Below, piece after piece: positions 40,077-51,000 of a stretch of DNA of 64,000 nucleotides (positions are counted from its first letter, which is position 1; each line of letters begins with the position of its first letter). A model generated the notes under the pieces. That model saw only the letters and a program-made list of their open reading frames with translations. It was not told where the DNA came from and ran no database searches. Source of the stretch: RBG-16-66-20 sp036560705 (GTDB taxonomy: Bacteria > Pseudomonadota > Gammaproteobacteria > Burkholderiales > SG8-39); assembly GCA_036560705.1 (NCBI GenBank), contig DATBQR010000075.1, positions 10,290-74,289 of the forward strand. The letters are read 5' to 3'. The translations under genes were made by a program, and so were the position numbers.

Positions 40077-40095
40077 CCGGGGCGTACTGCCCCGG
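40077..40095. repeat. Hairpin between rpmE2 and the glycosyltransferase gene
   Basis: A seven-base perfect stem (CCGGGGC with GCCCCGG) and five-base loop lies between the L31 stop and the transferase start. No T tract follows on either strand, so it is not a classical terminator; it may shield the rpmE2 mRNA end or hinder read-through. Confidence 0.4.
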
Positions 40096-40100
40096 ACCTC

Positions 40101-40361
40101 TTACGCGGGCGTTTTCTTGGTGTAGCGGCGCTTGAACTTCTCGACCCGGCCGGCGGTGTCCATGATCTTCTGCTTGCCGGTGTAGTGCGGGTGGGACTCG
40201 GAGGAGATCTCGACCTTGACGACCGGATATTCCTTGCCGTCGGTCCACTTCATCTTCTCGCGGCCCTTGGTGTCGATGACGGCGCGGGTGAGAAAGGAAT
40301 GGTTGGCAGCGGTGTCATGGAAGATCACCGGCTGATAGTCGGGGTGGATTCCGGGTTTCAT
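40101..40361 (-). CDS. rpmE2: 50S ribosomal protein L31 type B (zinc-free)
   Basis: An 86-residue type B L31, starting MKPGIHPDYQPVIFHDTAAN. It contains no cysteine at all, so it lacks the zinc ribbon of type A. In many bacteria type B replaces type A under zinc starvation through Zur control; I see no Zur box upstream, and this may be the only L31 here. It lies downstream of rho. Confidence 0.93.
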   Translation of the reverse strand: MKPGIHPDYQPVIFHDTAANHSFLTRAVIDTKGREKMKWTDGKEYPVVKVEISSESHPHYTGKQKIMDTAGRVEKFKRRYTKKTPA

Positions 40362-40406
40362 ATTGTTCGCGTTTTCTGTAGGAAAGCTATTGATTATACA
40401 TCAAAA

Positions 40407-41672
<1,266 letters not shown>

Positions 41673-41780
41673 GTGGTCGGCTTTGCTGCGAGGTGTTGAT
41701 TGATGCGTAAATGGAATGCGGCCTGTACTGCTGCCGTATTCTTCTGGGAGGAAGATGCGCTTGACCCTGCGCCGGGGTGA

Positions 41781-41827
41781 GAAGTTATGACTTCAACTTC
41801 GCCGCGCCGTCGTCCAATCCGGCGCGG
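41781..41827. repeat. Two adjacent inverted repeats in the trxA-rho spacer
   Basis: GAAGTT (41781-41786) pairs with AACTTC (41795-41800), and CCGCGCCG (41802-41809) pairs with CGGCGCGG (41820-41827, ten-base loop). Both lie 24-70 bases downstream of the trxA stop on the minus strand and upstream of rho. No T tract follows. They may end trxA transcripts or take part in rho leader autoregulation. Confidence 0.5.
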
Positions 41828-41850
41828 TTACGGCTCAAAGGGTAGGGCGT

Positions 41851-42180
41851 TTAGATATTGCTGTCAAGGAACGCGGTGAGCTGGGATTTGGAAAGCGCGC
41901 CGACTTTGGTGGCCTCGACGTTGCCGTTCTTGAACAGCATCAGGGTAGGGATGCCGCGGATGCCGAACTTGGCCGGCGTGGTCTGGTTTTCGTCGACGTT
42001 GATTTTGGCGATCTTCAGGCGGCCGCCGTATTCCTGGGCCACCGCCTCGAGGATGGGGGCGATCGACTTGCAGGGGCCGCACCATTCGGCCCAGTAATCC
42101 ACCAGCACCGGCACATCCGACTTCAGGACCTCCGGCTCGAAACTGTCGTCCGTCACATGCTGAATACCTGGACCGCTCAT
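41851..42180 (-). CDS. trxA: Thioredoxin
   Basis: A 109-residue thioredoxin with the WCGPCK redox motif in YWAEWCGPCKSIAP and the cis-Pro loop IRGIPTLMLFKNG. It keeps cytoplasmic disulfides reduced and is a likely electron donor for the NrdA C-terminal cysteines. It is divergent from fdxA, and the trxA-rho order is a common proteobacterial pair. Confidence 0.97.
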   Translation of the reverse strand: MSGPGIQHVTDDSFEPEVLKSDVPVLVDYWAEWCGPCKSIAPILEAVAQEYGGRLKIAKINVDENQTTPAKFGIRGIPTLMLFKNGNVEATKVGALSKSQLTAFLDSNI

Positions 42181-42291
42181 GGCACCTCTTTTTCGGGGGG
42201 GGGTAATGCAGGAGCCCGTATTATGAGGCTTGCAGCAGCCTTGCAGGCATGCCTATGCTAAACTGTTGATTCAAATAAACTTATAGTAACA

Positions 42292-42615
42292 ATGGCCTAC
42301 ATCGTCACCGAGTCCTGCATTAAGTGCAAGTACACCGACTGCGTCGATGTCTGCCCGGTGGATTGCTTCCGGGAGGGTCCCAACATGCTGGTCATCGACC
42401 CCGAGGAATGCATCGACTGCACCCTGTGCGTGGCCGAATGCCCGGTCGAAGCCATTTTCGCCGAGGACGACGTGCCGGACGCCCAGCGCGAATGGATCCC
42501 CCTCAACAAGGAACTGGCGGCGCTATGGAGGCCGATCATCGAGCGCAAGCCCGGGCCCCCCGACGCCGACGCCTGGGCGAAGGTCAAGGAAAAAAAGAGC
42601 CTGCTGGAGCGCTGA
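42292..42615 (+). CDS. fdxA: 7Fe ferredoxin FdxA
   Basis: A 107-residue ferredoxin with two cluster motifs. The first, CIKCKYTDCVDVCPVDCF, matches the 3Fe-4S/4Fe-4S type of FdxA; the second, CIDCTLCVAECPVEAI, binds a 4Fe-4S cluster. It acts as a low-potential electron carrier. The C-terminal 50 residues are the FdxA-type helical extension. No strong ribosome site precedes the ATG. The stop overlaps the BON gene start (TGATG). Confidence 0.95.
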   Translation: MAYIVTESCIKCKYTDCVDVCPVDCFREGPNMLVIDPEECIDCTLCVAECPVEAIFAEDDVPDAQREWIPLNKELAALWRPIIERKPGPPDADAWAKVKEKKSLLER

Positions 42616-43190
42616 TGCGGCCGTTCCTCGGGATCTTCTTCTCTTTTTTCCTCATCGGAAGCTGTTCCGCCCAGGCAAATCCCCTGAGCGTCCTCGGCAA
42701 GGTCGTCACGACTTCCATGGACGTCCGCACCAAGGCCGAAGTCACGGCCGACGCGGAGATCGGCGCCGGAGCGTCCAGGCGGCTGCTGGACGACAGGCAG
42801 GCCGAATGGGCCGGCGTCTCGGTGCTGGTGTTCGCGCAGCACGTGGTGCTCGCCGGCGCGGTCAAATCCGCGGAGGTGAAAAAACGCGTGGAGGAGGCCG
42901 TGCTGCGCGACAAGCGCATCCGCTCGCTGAAAAATGAGCTGCTGGTCGGCGACGGCGGCAACTTCGTGAGGGATACCGCGCTGGAAGCGCAGATCAACGC
43001 CGCGCTGACCGCGGCGCAAGGCGTCGCCTCGGTCAACATGCGCTGGAGCGCCACCGGCGGCCGCGTGGTGCTGATGGGTGTCGCCCGCTCGCGACAGGAA
43101 GCGGGCGTTGCGCTGCAGAAAATCCGCGCCTTGAACGGCGTGCGCGGCGTGAAGTCGGATCTGCGCGTCGTGGCGGCGGCGAAAAAATAG
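42615..43190 (+). CDS. BON-domain lipoprotein
   Basis: A 191-residue envelope protein. The signal peptide ends in lipobox IGSC (Cys at about residue 17), so it is probably an outer-membrane lipoprotein. Two BON modules are visible: VSVLVFAQHVVLAGAVKSAE and RDTALEAQINAAL through GRVVLMGVARSRQEAG. BON domains bind phospholipid membranes and keep the envelope intact (OsmY, DolP). Its closest functional group would be DolP/BON-type proteins; an exact assignment is not possible. Confidence 0.85.
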   Translation: MRPFLGIFFSFFLIGSCSAQANPLSVLGKVVTTSMDVRTKAEVTADAEIGAGASRRLLDDRQAEWAGVSVLVFAQHVVLAGAVKSAEVKKRVEEAVLRDKRIRSLKNELLVGDGGNFVRDTALEAQINAALTAAQGVASVNMRWSATGGRVVLMGVARSRQEAGVALQKIRALNGVRGVKSDLRVVAAAKK

Positions 43191-43238
43191 TGAAACACCG
43201 GTAACTCCGGCGTCATTTCGCTGTTCTAAGCTGCTCCG

Positions 43239-43478
43239 ATGGACAAGCCCGAACTCGCCTTCACCGCCGTGTTCCTCAAGGGCAAGCACGGCTATACCGG
43301 CTTCGTCGAAGAGCTGCCCGGCGTCAACGCGCAGGGCCAGACCATCGACGAAACCCGCGCCAATCTGCAGCGTCTGGCGGCGGTGGTGTTCAATGAAGAG
43401 CGCCTGCAGGCCGAGGAGCTGCTGGAGGGCAAGGAAGTGGTGCGCGAGCGTTTCCGCGTCCTCGTGCCGAGGATCTGA
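43239..43478 (+). CDS. Lone HicB-like protein
   Basis: A 79-residue protein matching the HicB-like RNase-H fold: FTAVFLKGKHGYTGFVEELP, NAQGQTIDETRANLQRLA. HicB antitoxins normally pair with HicA, a small RNA-binding toxin, and many add a DNA-binding C-terminus; here neither a HicA gene nor a DNA-binding domain is present. It may be a non-toxin-linked family member, since HicB-fold proteins occur alone. Confidence 0.78.
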   Translation: MDKPELAFTAVFLKGKHGYTGFVEELPGVNAQGQTIDETRANLQRLAAVVFNEERLQAEELLEGKEVVRERFRVLVPRI

Positions 43479-43565
43479 TGTTTCCGTAACATCCGCTTAC
43501 ATGCTGGATTTTCGCCCCTGCGCCTTACAGGTTATAAACAGGGTATCGGGGAGCGGAAATCGACC

Positions 43566-44930
43566 ATGAAGCCGGCACTTACCTGGATCCTTGCGCTAGC
43601 TGTCGCCGCCGCCGCGGCGGGAGCGGCCTACTACTACATCTACCTGCCTCGCGCTGCGGAGGCGCAGGCCAAGCCGGGCAAAGGCGGCTTCGGCAAGGGC
43701 GGCGCCAACGTGCCCGTGGTGGCGGCCGCGGCGACCACCGCCGACGTGCCCGTGCTGCTCGACGGCCTCGGCTCGGTGACGCCGGTCGCCACGGTCACCG
43801 TGCGCAGCCGCGTCGACGGCGAACTGGTGAAGATCCTGTTTCGCGAGGGCCAGATCGTGCGCGCCGGGGACCTGCTCGCCGAGCTCGACCCCCGCCCCTA
43901 CGCGGCGGCGCTCGCGCAGGCCGAGGCGCAGCACGCGCGCGATACCGCGCTGCTGAAGAACGCGCAGCTGGATCTCGAGCGCTACAAGACCCTGTTCCAG
44001 CAGGACTCGGTCGCCAAGCAGCAGCTCGACACGCAGGAATCGCTGGTGCGCCAGACCGAAGCGACGGTGCAGATGGACCGCGCGGCCGCCGACACCGCCC
44101 GCCTGCAGCTCACCTACAGCCGCATCACCGCGCCGGTCGGCGGGCGCCTCGGCCTGCGCCAGGTGGACCTCGGCAACATCGTGCACGCGGGCGACGCCAA
44201 CGGCCTGGTGGTGATCACGCAGCTGCAGCCGATCACGGTGATCTTCACCATCCCCGAGGACAGCCTGCCGCCGGTGATGAAGAAACTTCAGGCGGGCGAG
44301 AAGCTGCCGGTCACCGCCTTCGACCGCTCCGGCAAGACCCAGGTCGCCGCCGGTTCGCTGCTCACCGTGGACAACCAGATCGACCCGACCACCGGCACGG
44401 TCAAGCTGAAGGCGCAGTTCAGCAACGACGACCTCGCCCTGTTCCCCAGCCAGTTCGTCAACGTGCGCATGCTCGTCGACACCAAGGCGGGCGCGACCGT
44501 GGTGCCGTCCGCCGCCGTGCAGCGCGGCACGCCGGGAACCTTCGTCTACGCGGTGGACCCGGCGACCAAGGCGGTCAGCGTGCGCAAGGTGAAGCTGGGA
44601 CCGGCGCAGGGCGAAATGACTTCCATCGAGAGCGGCATTGCGCCCGGCACGCTGGTGGTGGTGGACGGCGCCGACAAGCTGCGCGAAGGCGCGCTGGTCG
44701 AAATGGTGGTGCGCGACACCTCCCCGCCGAAGGACGTGGGCCGCCGCAAGGGCGCCGACAAGGGTGCCGACAAGGGTGCCGACGCGGGGACCCCCGAAGA
44801 GCGGCTGAAGCGCTGGCAGGAGCTGAATGCGCGCATCGACAAGGGCGAATTCGGGGAAGAGATAAAAAAGCTCCCCGAGGAAGAGCGCAAGCAGCGCATG
44901 CGGGAACTGCGCAAGCAGAAGCAGCAGTAA
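43566..44930 (+). CDS. mdtA: RND efflux periplasmic adaptor (MdtA/AcrA-like)
   Basis: A 454-residue membrane-fusion protein with an N-terminal membrane anchor (LALAVAAAAAGAAYYYI). It has the biotinyl-lipoyl halves (SRVDGELVKILFREGQIV and APVGGRLGLRQVDLGNIV), an alpha-helical hairpin and beta-barrel parts typical of MdtA. An unusual C-terminal addition begins at about residue 390: three 4-residue repeats (KGAD) from a 12-base tandem repeat, then a highly charged helix. The pump genes follow in order. Confidence 0.9.
   Translation: MKPALTWILALAVAAAAAGAAYYYIYLPRAAEAQAKPGKGGFGKGGANVPVVAAAATTADVPVLLDGLGSVTPVATVTVRSRVDGELVKILFREGQIVRAGDLLAELDPRPYAAALAQAEAQHARDTALLKNAQLDLERYKTLFQQDSVAKQQLDTQESLVRQTEATVQMDRAAADTARLQLTYSRITAPVGGRLGLRQVDLGNIVHAGDANGLVVITQLQPITVIFTIPEDSLPPVMKKLQAGEKLPVTAFDRSGKTQVAAGSLLTVDNQIDPTTGTVKLKAQFSNDDLALFPSQFVNVRMLVDTKAGATVVPSAAVQRGTPGTFVYAVDPATKAVSVRKVKLGPAQGEMTSIESGIAPGTLVVVDGADKLREGALVEMVVRDTSPPKDVGRRKGADKGADKGADAGTPEERLKRWQELNARIDKGEFGEEIKKLPEEERKQRMRELRKQKQQ
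44748..44783 (+). repeat. In-frame 12-base tandem repeat in the adaptor gene
   Basis: Three near-identical 12-base units encode KGAD repeats at the junction of the adaptor domain and its charged C-terminal tail. Unit number could vary between strains without shifting the frame. Confidence 0.85.
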
Positions 44931-44964
44931 CCGGCCGCAGCAGCCTCGCCGCAGCGACGCCCAA

Positions 44965-47900
44965 GTGAATCCTTCCCGCCCGTTCATCCTCCGGCCGGTG
45001 GCGACATCGCTGTTCATGCTCGCCATCCTGCTGTCGGGCATCGTCGCGTATCGCCTGTTGCCGATCTCCGCGCTGCCGGAGGTGGATTACCCGACCATCC
45101 AGGTGGTGACGCTGTACCCGGGCGCGAGCCCCGACGTGATGACCTCTTCGGTCACCGCGCCGCTGGAGCGCCAGTTCGGCCAGATGCCCGGGCTGAACCA
45201 GATGTCCTCGACCAGTTCCGGCGGGGCGTCGGTGATCACCCTGCAGTTCTCGCTCGAGCTGAGCCTGGATGTCGCCGAACAGGAGGTGCAGGCGGCGATC
45301 AACGCCTCGGGCTCCTTCCTGCCCTCCGACCTGCCGGTGCCGCCGATCTACAACAAGGTGAACCCGGCGGACGCGCCCATCCTCACGCTGGCGGTGATGT
45401 CGAAGACGATGCCGCTGCCCAAGCTGCAGAACCTCGTGGACACGCGCGTGGCGCAGAAAATTTCGCAGCTGCCGGGCGTCGGCCTGGTGGCGATCGCCGG
45501 CGGCCAGCGGCCCGCGGTGCGCATCCGGGCGAACCCGAAGGCGCTGGCCGCCTACGGCCTGTCGCTCGACGATTTGCGCGTCGCCATCGGCGCCGCCAAC
45601 GTCAACCAGGCCAAGGGGAGCTTCGACGGTCCGGCGCGCGCCTCCACCATCGACGCCAACGACCAGCTGAAGTCGGCCGACGAGTACCGCAACCTGATCA
45701 TCGCCTACAAGGCCGGCCGGCCGATCCGCCTGACCGACGTGGCGGTGGCGGTGGACGACGCCGAGAACGTGCGCCTCGCGGCCTGGGCCAACCAATCGGC
45801 CGCGGTGCTGGTCAACATCCAGCGCCAGCCCGGCTCCAACGTGATCGAGGTCGTCGACCGCATCCAGAAGCTGCTGCCGCAGCTGCGCGCTTCGCTGCCC
45901 GGCTCGGCGGAACTGAGCCTGCTCTCGGACCGCACCAACACCATCCGCGCCTCGGTGCGCGACGTCAAGATCGAGCTGGCGATCGCCATCGCGCTGGTGG
46001 TGATGGTGATCTTCCTTTTCCTGCGCAACGCGGCGGCGACCGCGATCCCGAGCGTGGCGGTGCCGCTGTCGCTGGTGGGCACCTTCGGCGTCATGTACCT
46101 GGCCGGCTTTTCCATCAACAACCTGACCCTGATGGCGCTCACCATCGCCACCGGCTTCGTGGTGGACGACGCCATCGTGGTGATCGAGAACATCGCGCGC
46201 TACATCGAGCAGGGCGATCCGCCGCTGGAAGCGGCGCTGAAGGGCTCCGAGCAGATCGGCTTCACCATCATCTCGCTGACGGTGTCATTGATAGCCGTGC
46301 TGATCCCGCTCCTCTTCATGGGCGAGGTGGTGGGGCGCCTGTTCCGCGAGTTCGCCATCACGCTGGCGGTCGCCATCCTCATTTCGGCGCTGGTGTCGCT
46401 CACGCTCACGCCGATGATGTGCGCGCGCTTCCTGCACCACACCCCGGAGGAAAAGCAGGGGCGCTTCTTCCGCGCCACCGGCGCCTTCTTCGAGAGCGTG
46501 ATCGCGCGCTACGGCGTGATGCTCGACTGGGTGCTCGAGCGCCAGCGCGCCACGCTGTGGGTGGCGCTCGGCACCATGGCGCTCACCGCGCTGCTCTACA
46601 TCTTCATCCCCAAGGGCTTTTTCCCGGTGCAGGACACCGGCCTGATCCAGGGCATCTCGGAGGCGCCGCAGTCGATCTCCTACGCGGCGATGGCCGAGCG
46701 CCAGCAGGCGCTCGCGCGCATCGTGCTGCAGGATCCCGCGGTGGACAGCCTGTCTTCCTACATCGGCGTCGACGGCGTCAACACCACGTTGAACAGCGGC
46801 CGCATGCTGATCAACCTGAAGCCGCTGGAGCAGCGCGACACCAACGCGCTCGGCGTGATCCGGCGCCTGCAGGCGAGCATCGCCAAGGTCGAGGGCATCA
46901 CGCTCTACATGCAGCCGGTGCAGGACCTGACCATCGAGGACCGCGTCAGCCGCACGCAGTACCAGTTCACCGTCGAGGACGCCAATCCGGACGAGCTCTC
47001 GCTGTGGGTGCCCAAGCTGGTCGAGCGCCTGCGCCAGCTGCCGCAGCTGGCGGACGTCGCCAGCGACCTGCAGGACCAGGGCCTGCAGGCCTACGTCGAC
47101 ATCGACCGCGACACCGCGGCGCGCCTCGGGGTCACCACCGGCGCGATCGACAACGCGCTCTACAACGCCTTCGGCCAGCGGCTCATTTCGACCATCTTCA
47201 CGCAGACCAGCCAGTACCGCGTGGTGCTGGAAGTCCCGCCCGAGGACCAGAAGGGGCCGGCGGCGCTCGACGACCTGTACGTCGATTCGACCACCAGCGG
47301 GCTGGTGCGGCTGAACGCGGTGGCGAAGGTGACCGAGAAATTCACTCCGCTGGTGGTCAACCACCTGGGCCAGTTCCCCGCGGCGACCGTCTCCTTCAAC
47401 CTCGGCCGGAAGGGAAATGCGGGCGCCTCGCTCGGCGACGCGGTGGAGCAGATCAGCGCGGCGGCGGCGGAGATCAAGCTGCCGATCAGCGCGCAGCTGC
47501 GCTTCCAGGGCGCGGCGCTCGCCTTCCAGGCCTCGCTCACCAACACGCTGCTGCTGATCCTCGCCGCGATCGTCACCATGTACATCGTGCTGGGCGTGCT
47601 CTACGAGAGCTACATCCACCCGGTGACGATCCTCTCGACGCTGCCCTCGGCCGGCGTCGGCGCGCTGCTGGCGTTGATCATTTCGGGCCACGACCTCGAC
47701 ATCATCGCCATCATCGGCATCATCCTGCTGATCGGCATCGTCAAGAAGAACGCCATCATGATGATCGACTTCGCGCTGCACGCCGAGAGGAACGAGGGCA
47801 AGAACCCGCGCGAGGCGATCCGCCAGGCCTGCCTGCTGCGCTTCCGGCCGATCCTCATGACGACCATGGCGGCGCTGCTCGCGGCGCTGCCGCTCATGCT

Positions 47901-48069
47901 CGGCACCGGCGTCGGCTCGGAGCTGCGCCACCCGCTCGGCGTCGCCATGGTGGGCGGCCTGCTGCTCAGCCAGGCGCTGACGCTGTTCACCACGCCGGTG
48001 ATTTACCTGTGGTTTGACCGGTGGTCGAGGGGTTTTGAAAAAGAAAATCCCGTAGAAGACGCGAAATGA
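44965..48069 (+). CDS. mdtB: RND efflux pump subunit, MdtB-type
   Basis: A 1034-residue inner-membrane proton-driven pump subunit. RND hallmarks are present: twelve hydrophobic segments with two large periplasmic loops, GFVVDDAIVVIENI in TM4 (proton relay) and KNAIMMIDFAL in TM10-11. Starts MNPSRPFILRPVATSLFM, typical of MdtB. Start codon is GTG at 44965. It overlaps the next pump gene by four bases, as in MdtABC systems where MdtB and MdtC form a heterotrimer. Confidence 0.93.
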   Translation: MNPSRPFILRPVATSLFMLAILLSGIVAYRLLPISALPEVDYPTIQVVTLYPGASPDVMTSSVTAPLERQFGQMPGLNQMSSTSSGGASVITLQFSLELSLDVAEQEVQAAINASGSFLPSDLPVPPIYNKVNPADAPILTLAVMSKTMPLPKLQNLVDTRVAQKISQLPGVGLVAIAGGQRPAVRIRANPKALAAYGLSLDDLRVAIGAANVNQAKGSFDGPARASTIDANDQLKSADEYRNLIIAYKAGRPIRLTDVAVAVDDAENVRLAAWANQSAAVLVNIQRQPGSNVIEVVDRIQKLLPQLRASLPGSAELSLLSDRTNTIRASVRDVKIELAIAIALVVMVIFLFLRNAAATAIPSVAVPLSLVGTFGVMYLAGFSINNLTLMALTIATGFVVDDAIVVIENIARYIEQGDPPLEAALKGSEQIGFTIISLTVSLIAVLIPLLFMGEVVGRLFREFAITLAVAILISALVSLTLTPMMCARFLHHTPEEKQGRFFRATGAFFESVIARYGVMLDWVLERQRATLWVALGTMALTALLYIFIPKGFFPVQDTGLIQGISEAPQSISYAAMAERQQALARIVLQDPAVDSLSSYIGVDGVNTTLNSGRMLINLKPLEQRDTNALGVIRRLQASIAKVEGITLYMQPVQDLTIEDRVSRTQYQFTVEDANPDELSLWVPKLVERLRQLPQLADVASDLQDQGLQAYVDIDRDTAARLGVTTGAIDNALYNAFGQRLISTIFTQTSQYRVVLEVPPEDQKGPAALDDLYVDSTTSGLVRLNAVAKVTEKFTPLVVNHLGQFPAATVSFNLGRKGNAGASLGDAVEQISAAAAEIKLPISAQLRFQGAALAFQASLTNTLLLILAAIVTMYIVLGVLYESYIHPVTILSTLPSAGVGALLALIISGHDLDIIAIIGIILLIGIVKKNAIMMIDFALHAERNEGKNPREAIRQACLLRFRPILMTTMAALLAALPLMLGTGVGSELRHPLGVAMVGGLLLSQALTLFTTPVIYLWFDRWSRGFEKENPVEDAK

Positions 48070-51000
48070 ATATTTCCGCCCCGTTCATCCGGCGCCCCGT
48101 CGCCACCACGCTGCTGACCATCGCGGTGGTGCTGGCGGGCGCGGTGGCCTTCCGCACGCTGCCGGTGTCGCCGCTGCCGCAGGTGGATTTCCCCACCATC
48201 TCGGTGAGCGCCGCGCAGGCCGGGGCGAGCCCGGAGACCATGGCGGCCACCGTCGCCACGCCGCTGGAGCGCGCGCTGGGGACCATCGCCGGGGTCACCG
48301 AGATCACTTCCAACAGCTCGCTCGGCTCGACGCGCATCGTGCTGCAGTTCGACCTCTCCCGCGACATCGACGGCGCGGCGCGCGACACGCAGGCGGCGAT
48401 CAACGCGGCGCGCACGCTGCTGCCGACCGGCCTGACCAGCAACCCGACCTACCGCAAGGTGAACCCGGCGGACGCGCCGATCATGATCCTGGCGATGACC
48501 TCCGAGACGATGACGCAGGGCCAGATGTACGACATCGGCTCGACGATCCTCGCGCAGAAGCTCTCGCAGGTGCAGGGCGTCGGCCAGGTGACCGTAGGCG
48601 GCAGCTCGCTGCCCGCCGTGCGCGTGGAGCTCAATCCCCAGGCGCTCTACAAGTACGGCATCGGGCCGGAGAACGTGCGCGCGGCGATCGCCTCCACCAA
48701 CGTCAACCGCCCGAAGGGCTCGCTGGAGGAGGGCGACCGGCACTGGCAGATCCTCGCCAACGACCAGGCGAAAAAAGCCGCCGACTACATGCCGGTCGTC
48801 GTCGCCTACCGGAAGGACGCGGCCGGCAACGGCGCCGCCGTGCGCCTTGCCGACGTCGCGGAGGTGGTGGACTCGGTGCAGGACCTGCGCAACGCGGGTT
48901 CCTCCAACGGCAAGCCCTCGGTGCTGCTCATCATCTACCGCCAGCCGAACGCCAACATCATCGAGACCGTGGACCGCGTGAAGAGCCTGCTGCCGGTGCT
49001 GGGCGCCTCGATCCCGGCGAGCGTCGACCTGGACCTGGTGATCGACCGCACGCCGACCATCCGCGGCTCCCTGCGCGACACCGAGCGCACGCTGCTGATC
49101 GCCATCGCGCTGGTGATCCTGGTGGTGTTCGCCTTCCTGCGCGACTGGCGCGCGACGCTGATCCCTAGCGTGGCGGTGCCGGTGTCGCTGATCGGCACCT
49201 TCGGCGTGATGTACCTGTGCAAGTACAGCCTGAACAACCTGTCGCTGATGGCGCTCATCATCGCCACCGGCTTCGTGGTGGACGACGCCATCGTGGTGCT
49301 GGAGAACATCGCGCGGCGCATGGAGCACGGCGAGCCGCCGCGCCAGGCGGCGCTCAACGGCGCCAAGGACGTCGGCTTCACCGTGCTGTCGATGAGCCTG
49401 TCGCTGATCGCGGTGTTCATCCCGATCCTGCTGATGGGCGGCATCGTCGGCCGCCTGTTCCGCGAGTTCGCGGTGGTGCTGTCGGTGGCGATCCTCATCT
49501 CGCTGGTGGTGTCGCTGACGACGACGCCGATGATGTGCGCCCTGCTGCTGAAGAACAAGCCCGCGCGCGAGCCCGGAAAACTCTACCGCTGGAGCGAAGG
49601 CGCCTTCAACTTCGTGCTGGGCCGCTACGAGGTCGCGCTCGCCTGGGCGCTGCGCCACAAGCCGCTGACGATCCTGATCCTGTTCGCCACCATCTGCGTC
49701 AACGTGTGGCTGTACGTCGTCGTGCCGAAGGGCTTCTTCCCGCAGCAGGACACCGGGCGGCTGATCGGCGCGATCCAGGCCGACCAGGGCATCTCCTTCC
49801 AGGCGATGCGCGGCAAGCTCGCCGACTTCATCGACATCGTGCGCAAGGACCCGGCGGTGGAAAACGTGGTCGGCTTCTCCGGCGGCGGCGGCTTCGGCGG
49901 GCGCAACACCGGCGCGATGTTCGTTTCGCTCAAGCCGCTGCCGGTGCGCAAGCTCTCCGTGGACCGGGTGATCGCGCGCCTGCGCATCGCGCTCTCCAAG
50001 GAGCCCGGCGCGAACCTGTTCCTGTTCCCGGTGCAGGACATCCGCATCGGCGGCCGCCAGTCGAACGCGCAGTACCAGTTCACGCTGCTGGCCGACGAGC
50101 TGGAGGAGCTGCGCACCTGGGAGCCGCGCATCCGCGCCGCGCTGGCCGAGCTGCCCGAACTGGCCGACGTGAACTCCGACCGCCAGGACAAGGGCCTGCA
50201 GACTTCGCTGGTCATCGACCGCGACACCGCCTCGAAATTCGGCATCGCGCCGGGTGCGGTCGACGCCACGCTGAACGACGTGTTCGGCCAGCGGCTCGTC
50301 TCGACGATCTACAACCCGCTAAACCAGTACCGGGTGGTGATGGAGGCGGCGCCGCAGTACTGGCAGAATCCGGAGGCGCTGAAGAGCGTCTACGTCACCG
50401 GCAACACCGCGCCGATTTCCACCAGCGTCAACGCCGCCGTCAACAGCACGGCCGCCCCGGGCACCGCCGCCGCCATCCCCACGGTCAGCGCGGCGACGAG
50501 CGTGCAGGTGCCCCTGTCGGCCTTCAGCCGCTACGAGATCACCAACACGCCGCTCTCGATCGCCCACCAGAGCCAGTTCCCCGCCGCCACCATCTCCTTC
50601 AACCTGCCGCCCGATGTGCCGCTGTCGGCGGCGACCGACGCGGTGAACGCCGCGGTCGACCGCCTGGCGGTGCCGACCGGCATCCACGGCACTTTCCAGG
50701 GCACTGCGCGCGCCTTCCAGGCCTCGCTCGACAGCCAGCCGCTGCTGATCCTCGCGGCGCTGATCGCCGTCTACCTGGTGCTGGGCATGCTCTACGAGAG
50801 CATCGTGCACCCGATCACCATCCTCTCCACGCTGCCCTCGGCGGGCGTCGGCGCGATCCTCGCGCTGATCGTGTTCGGCTCGGAGCTGGACATCATTTCG
50901 CTGATCGGCGTGATCCTGCTGATCGGCATCGTCAAGAAGAACGCCATCATGATGATCGACTTCGCCATCGACGCGCAGCGCAGCCGCGGCCTCGCCCCGG

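Noticed and set aside
36997..40248. pgi fused to a long upstream extension through the transferase gene
   Set aside because: The upstream part is an out-of-frame reading of the membrane transferase; the conserved Pgi begins at the ATG at 38424, which overlaps the transferase stop in the usual ATGA way.
43191..43565. A complete HicAB toxin-antitoxin system
   Set aside because: No HicA-like frame exists on either strand next to the HicB-like gene.
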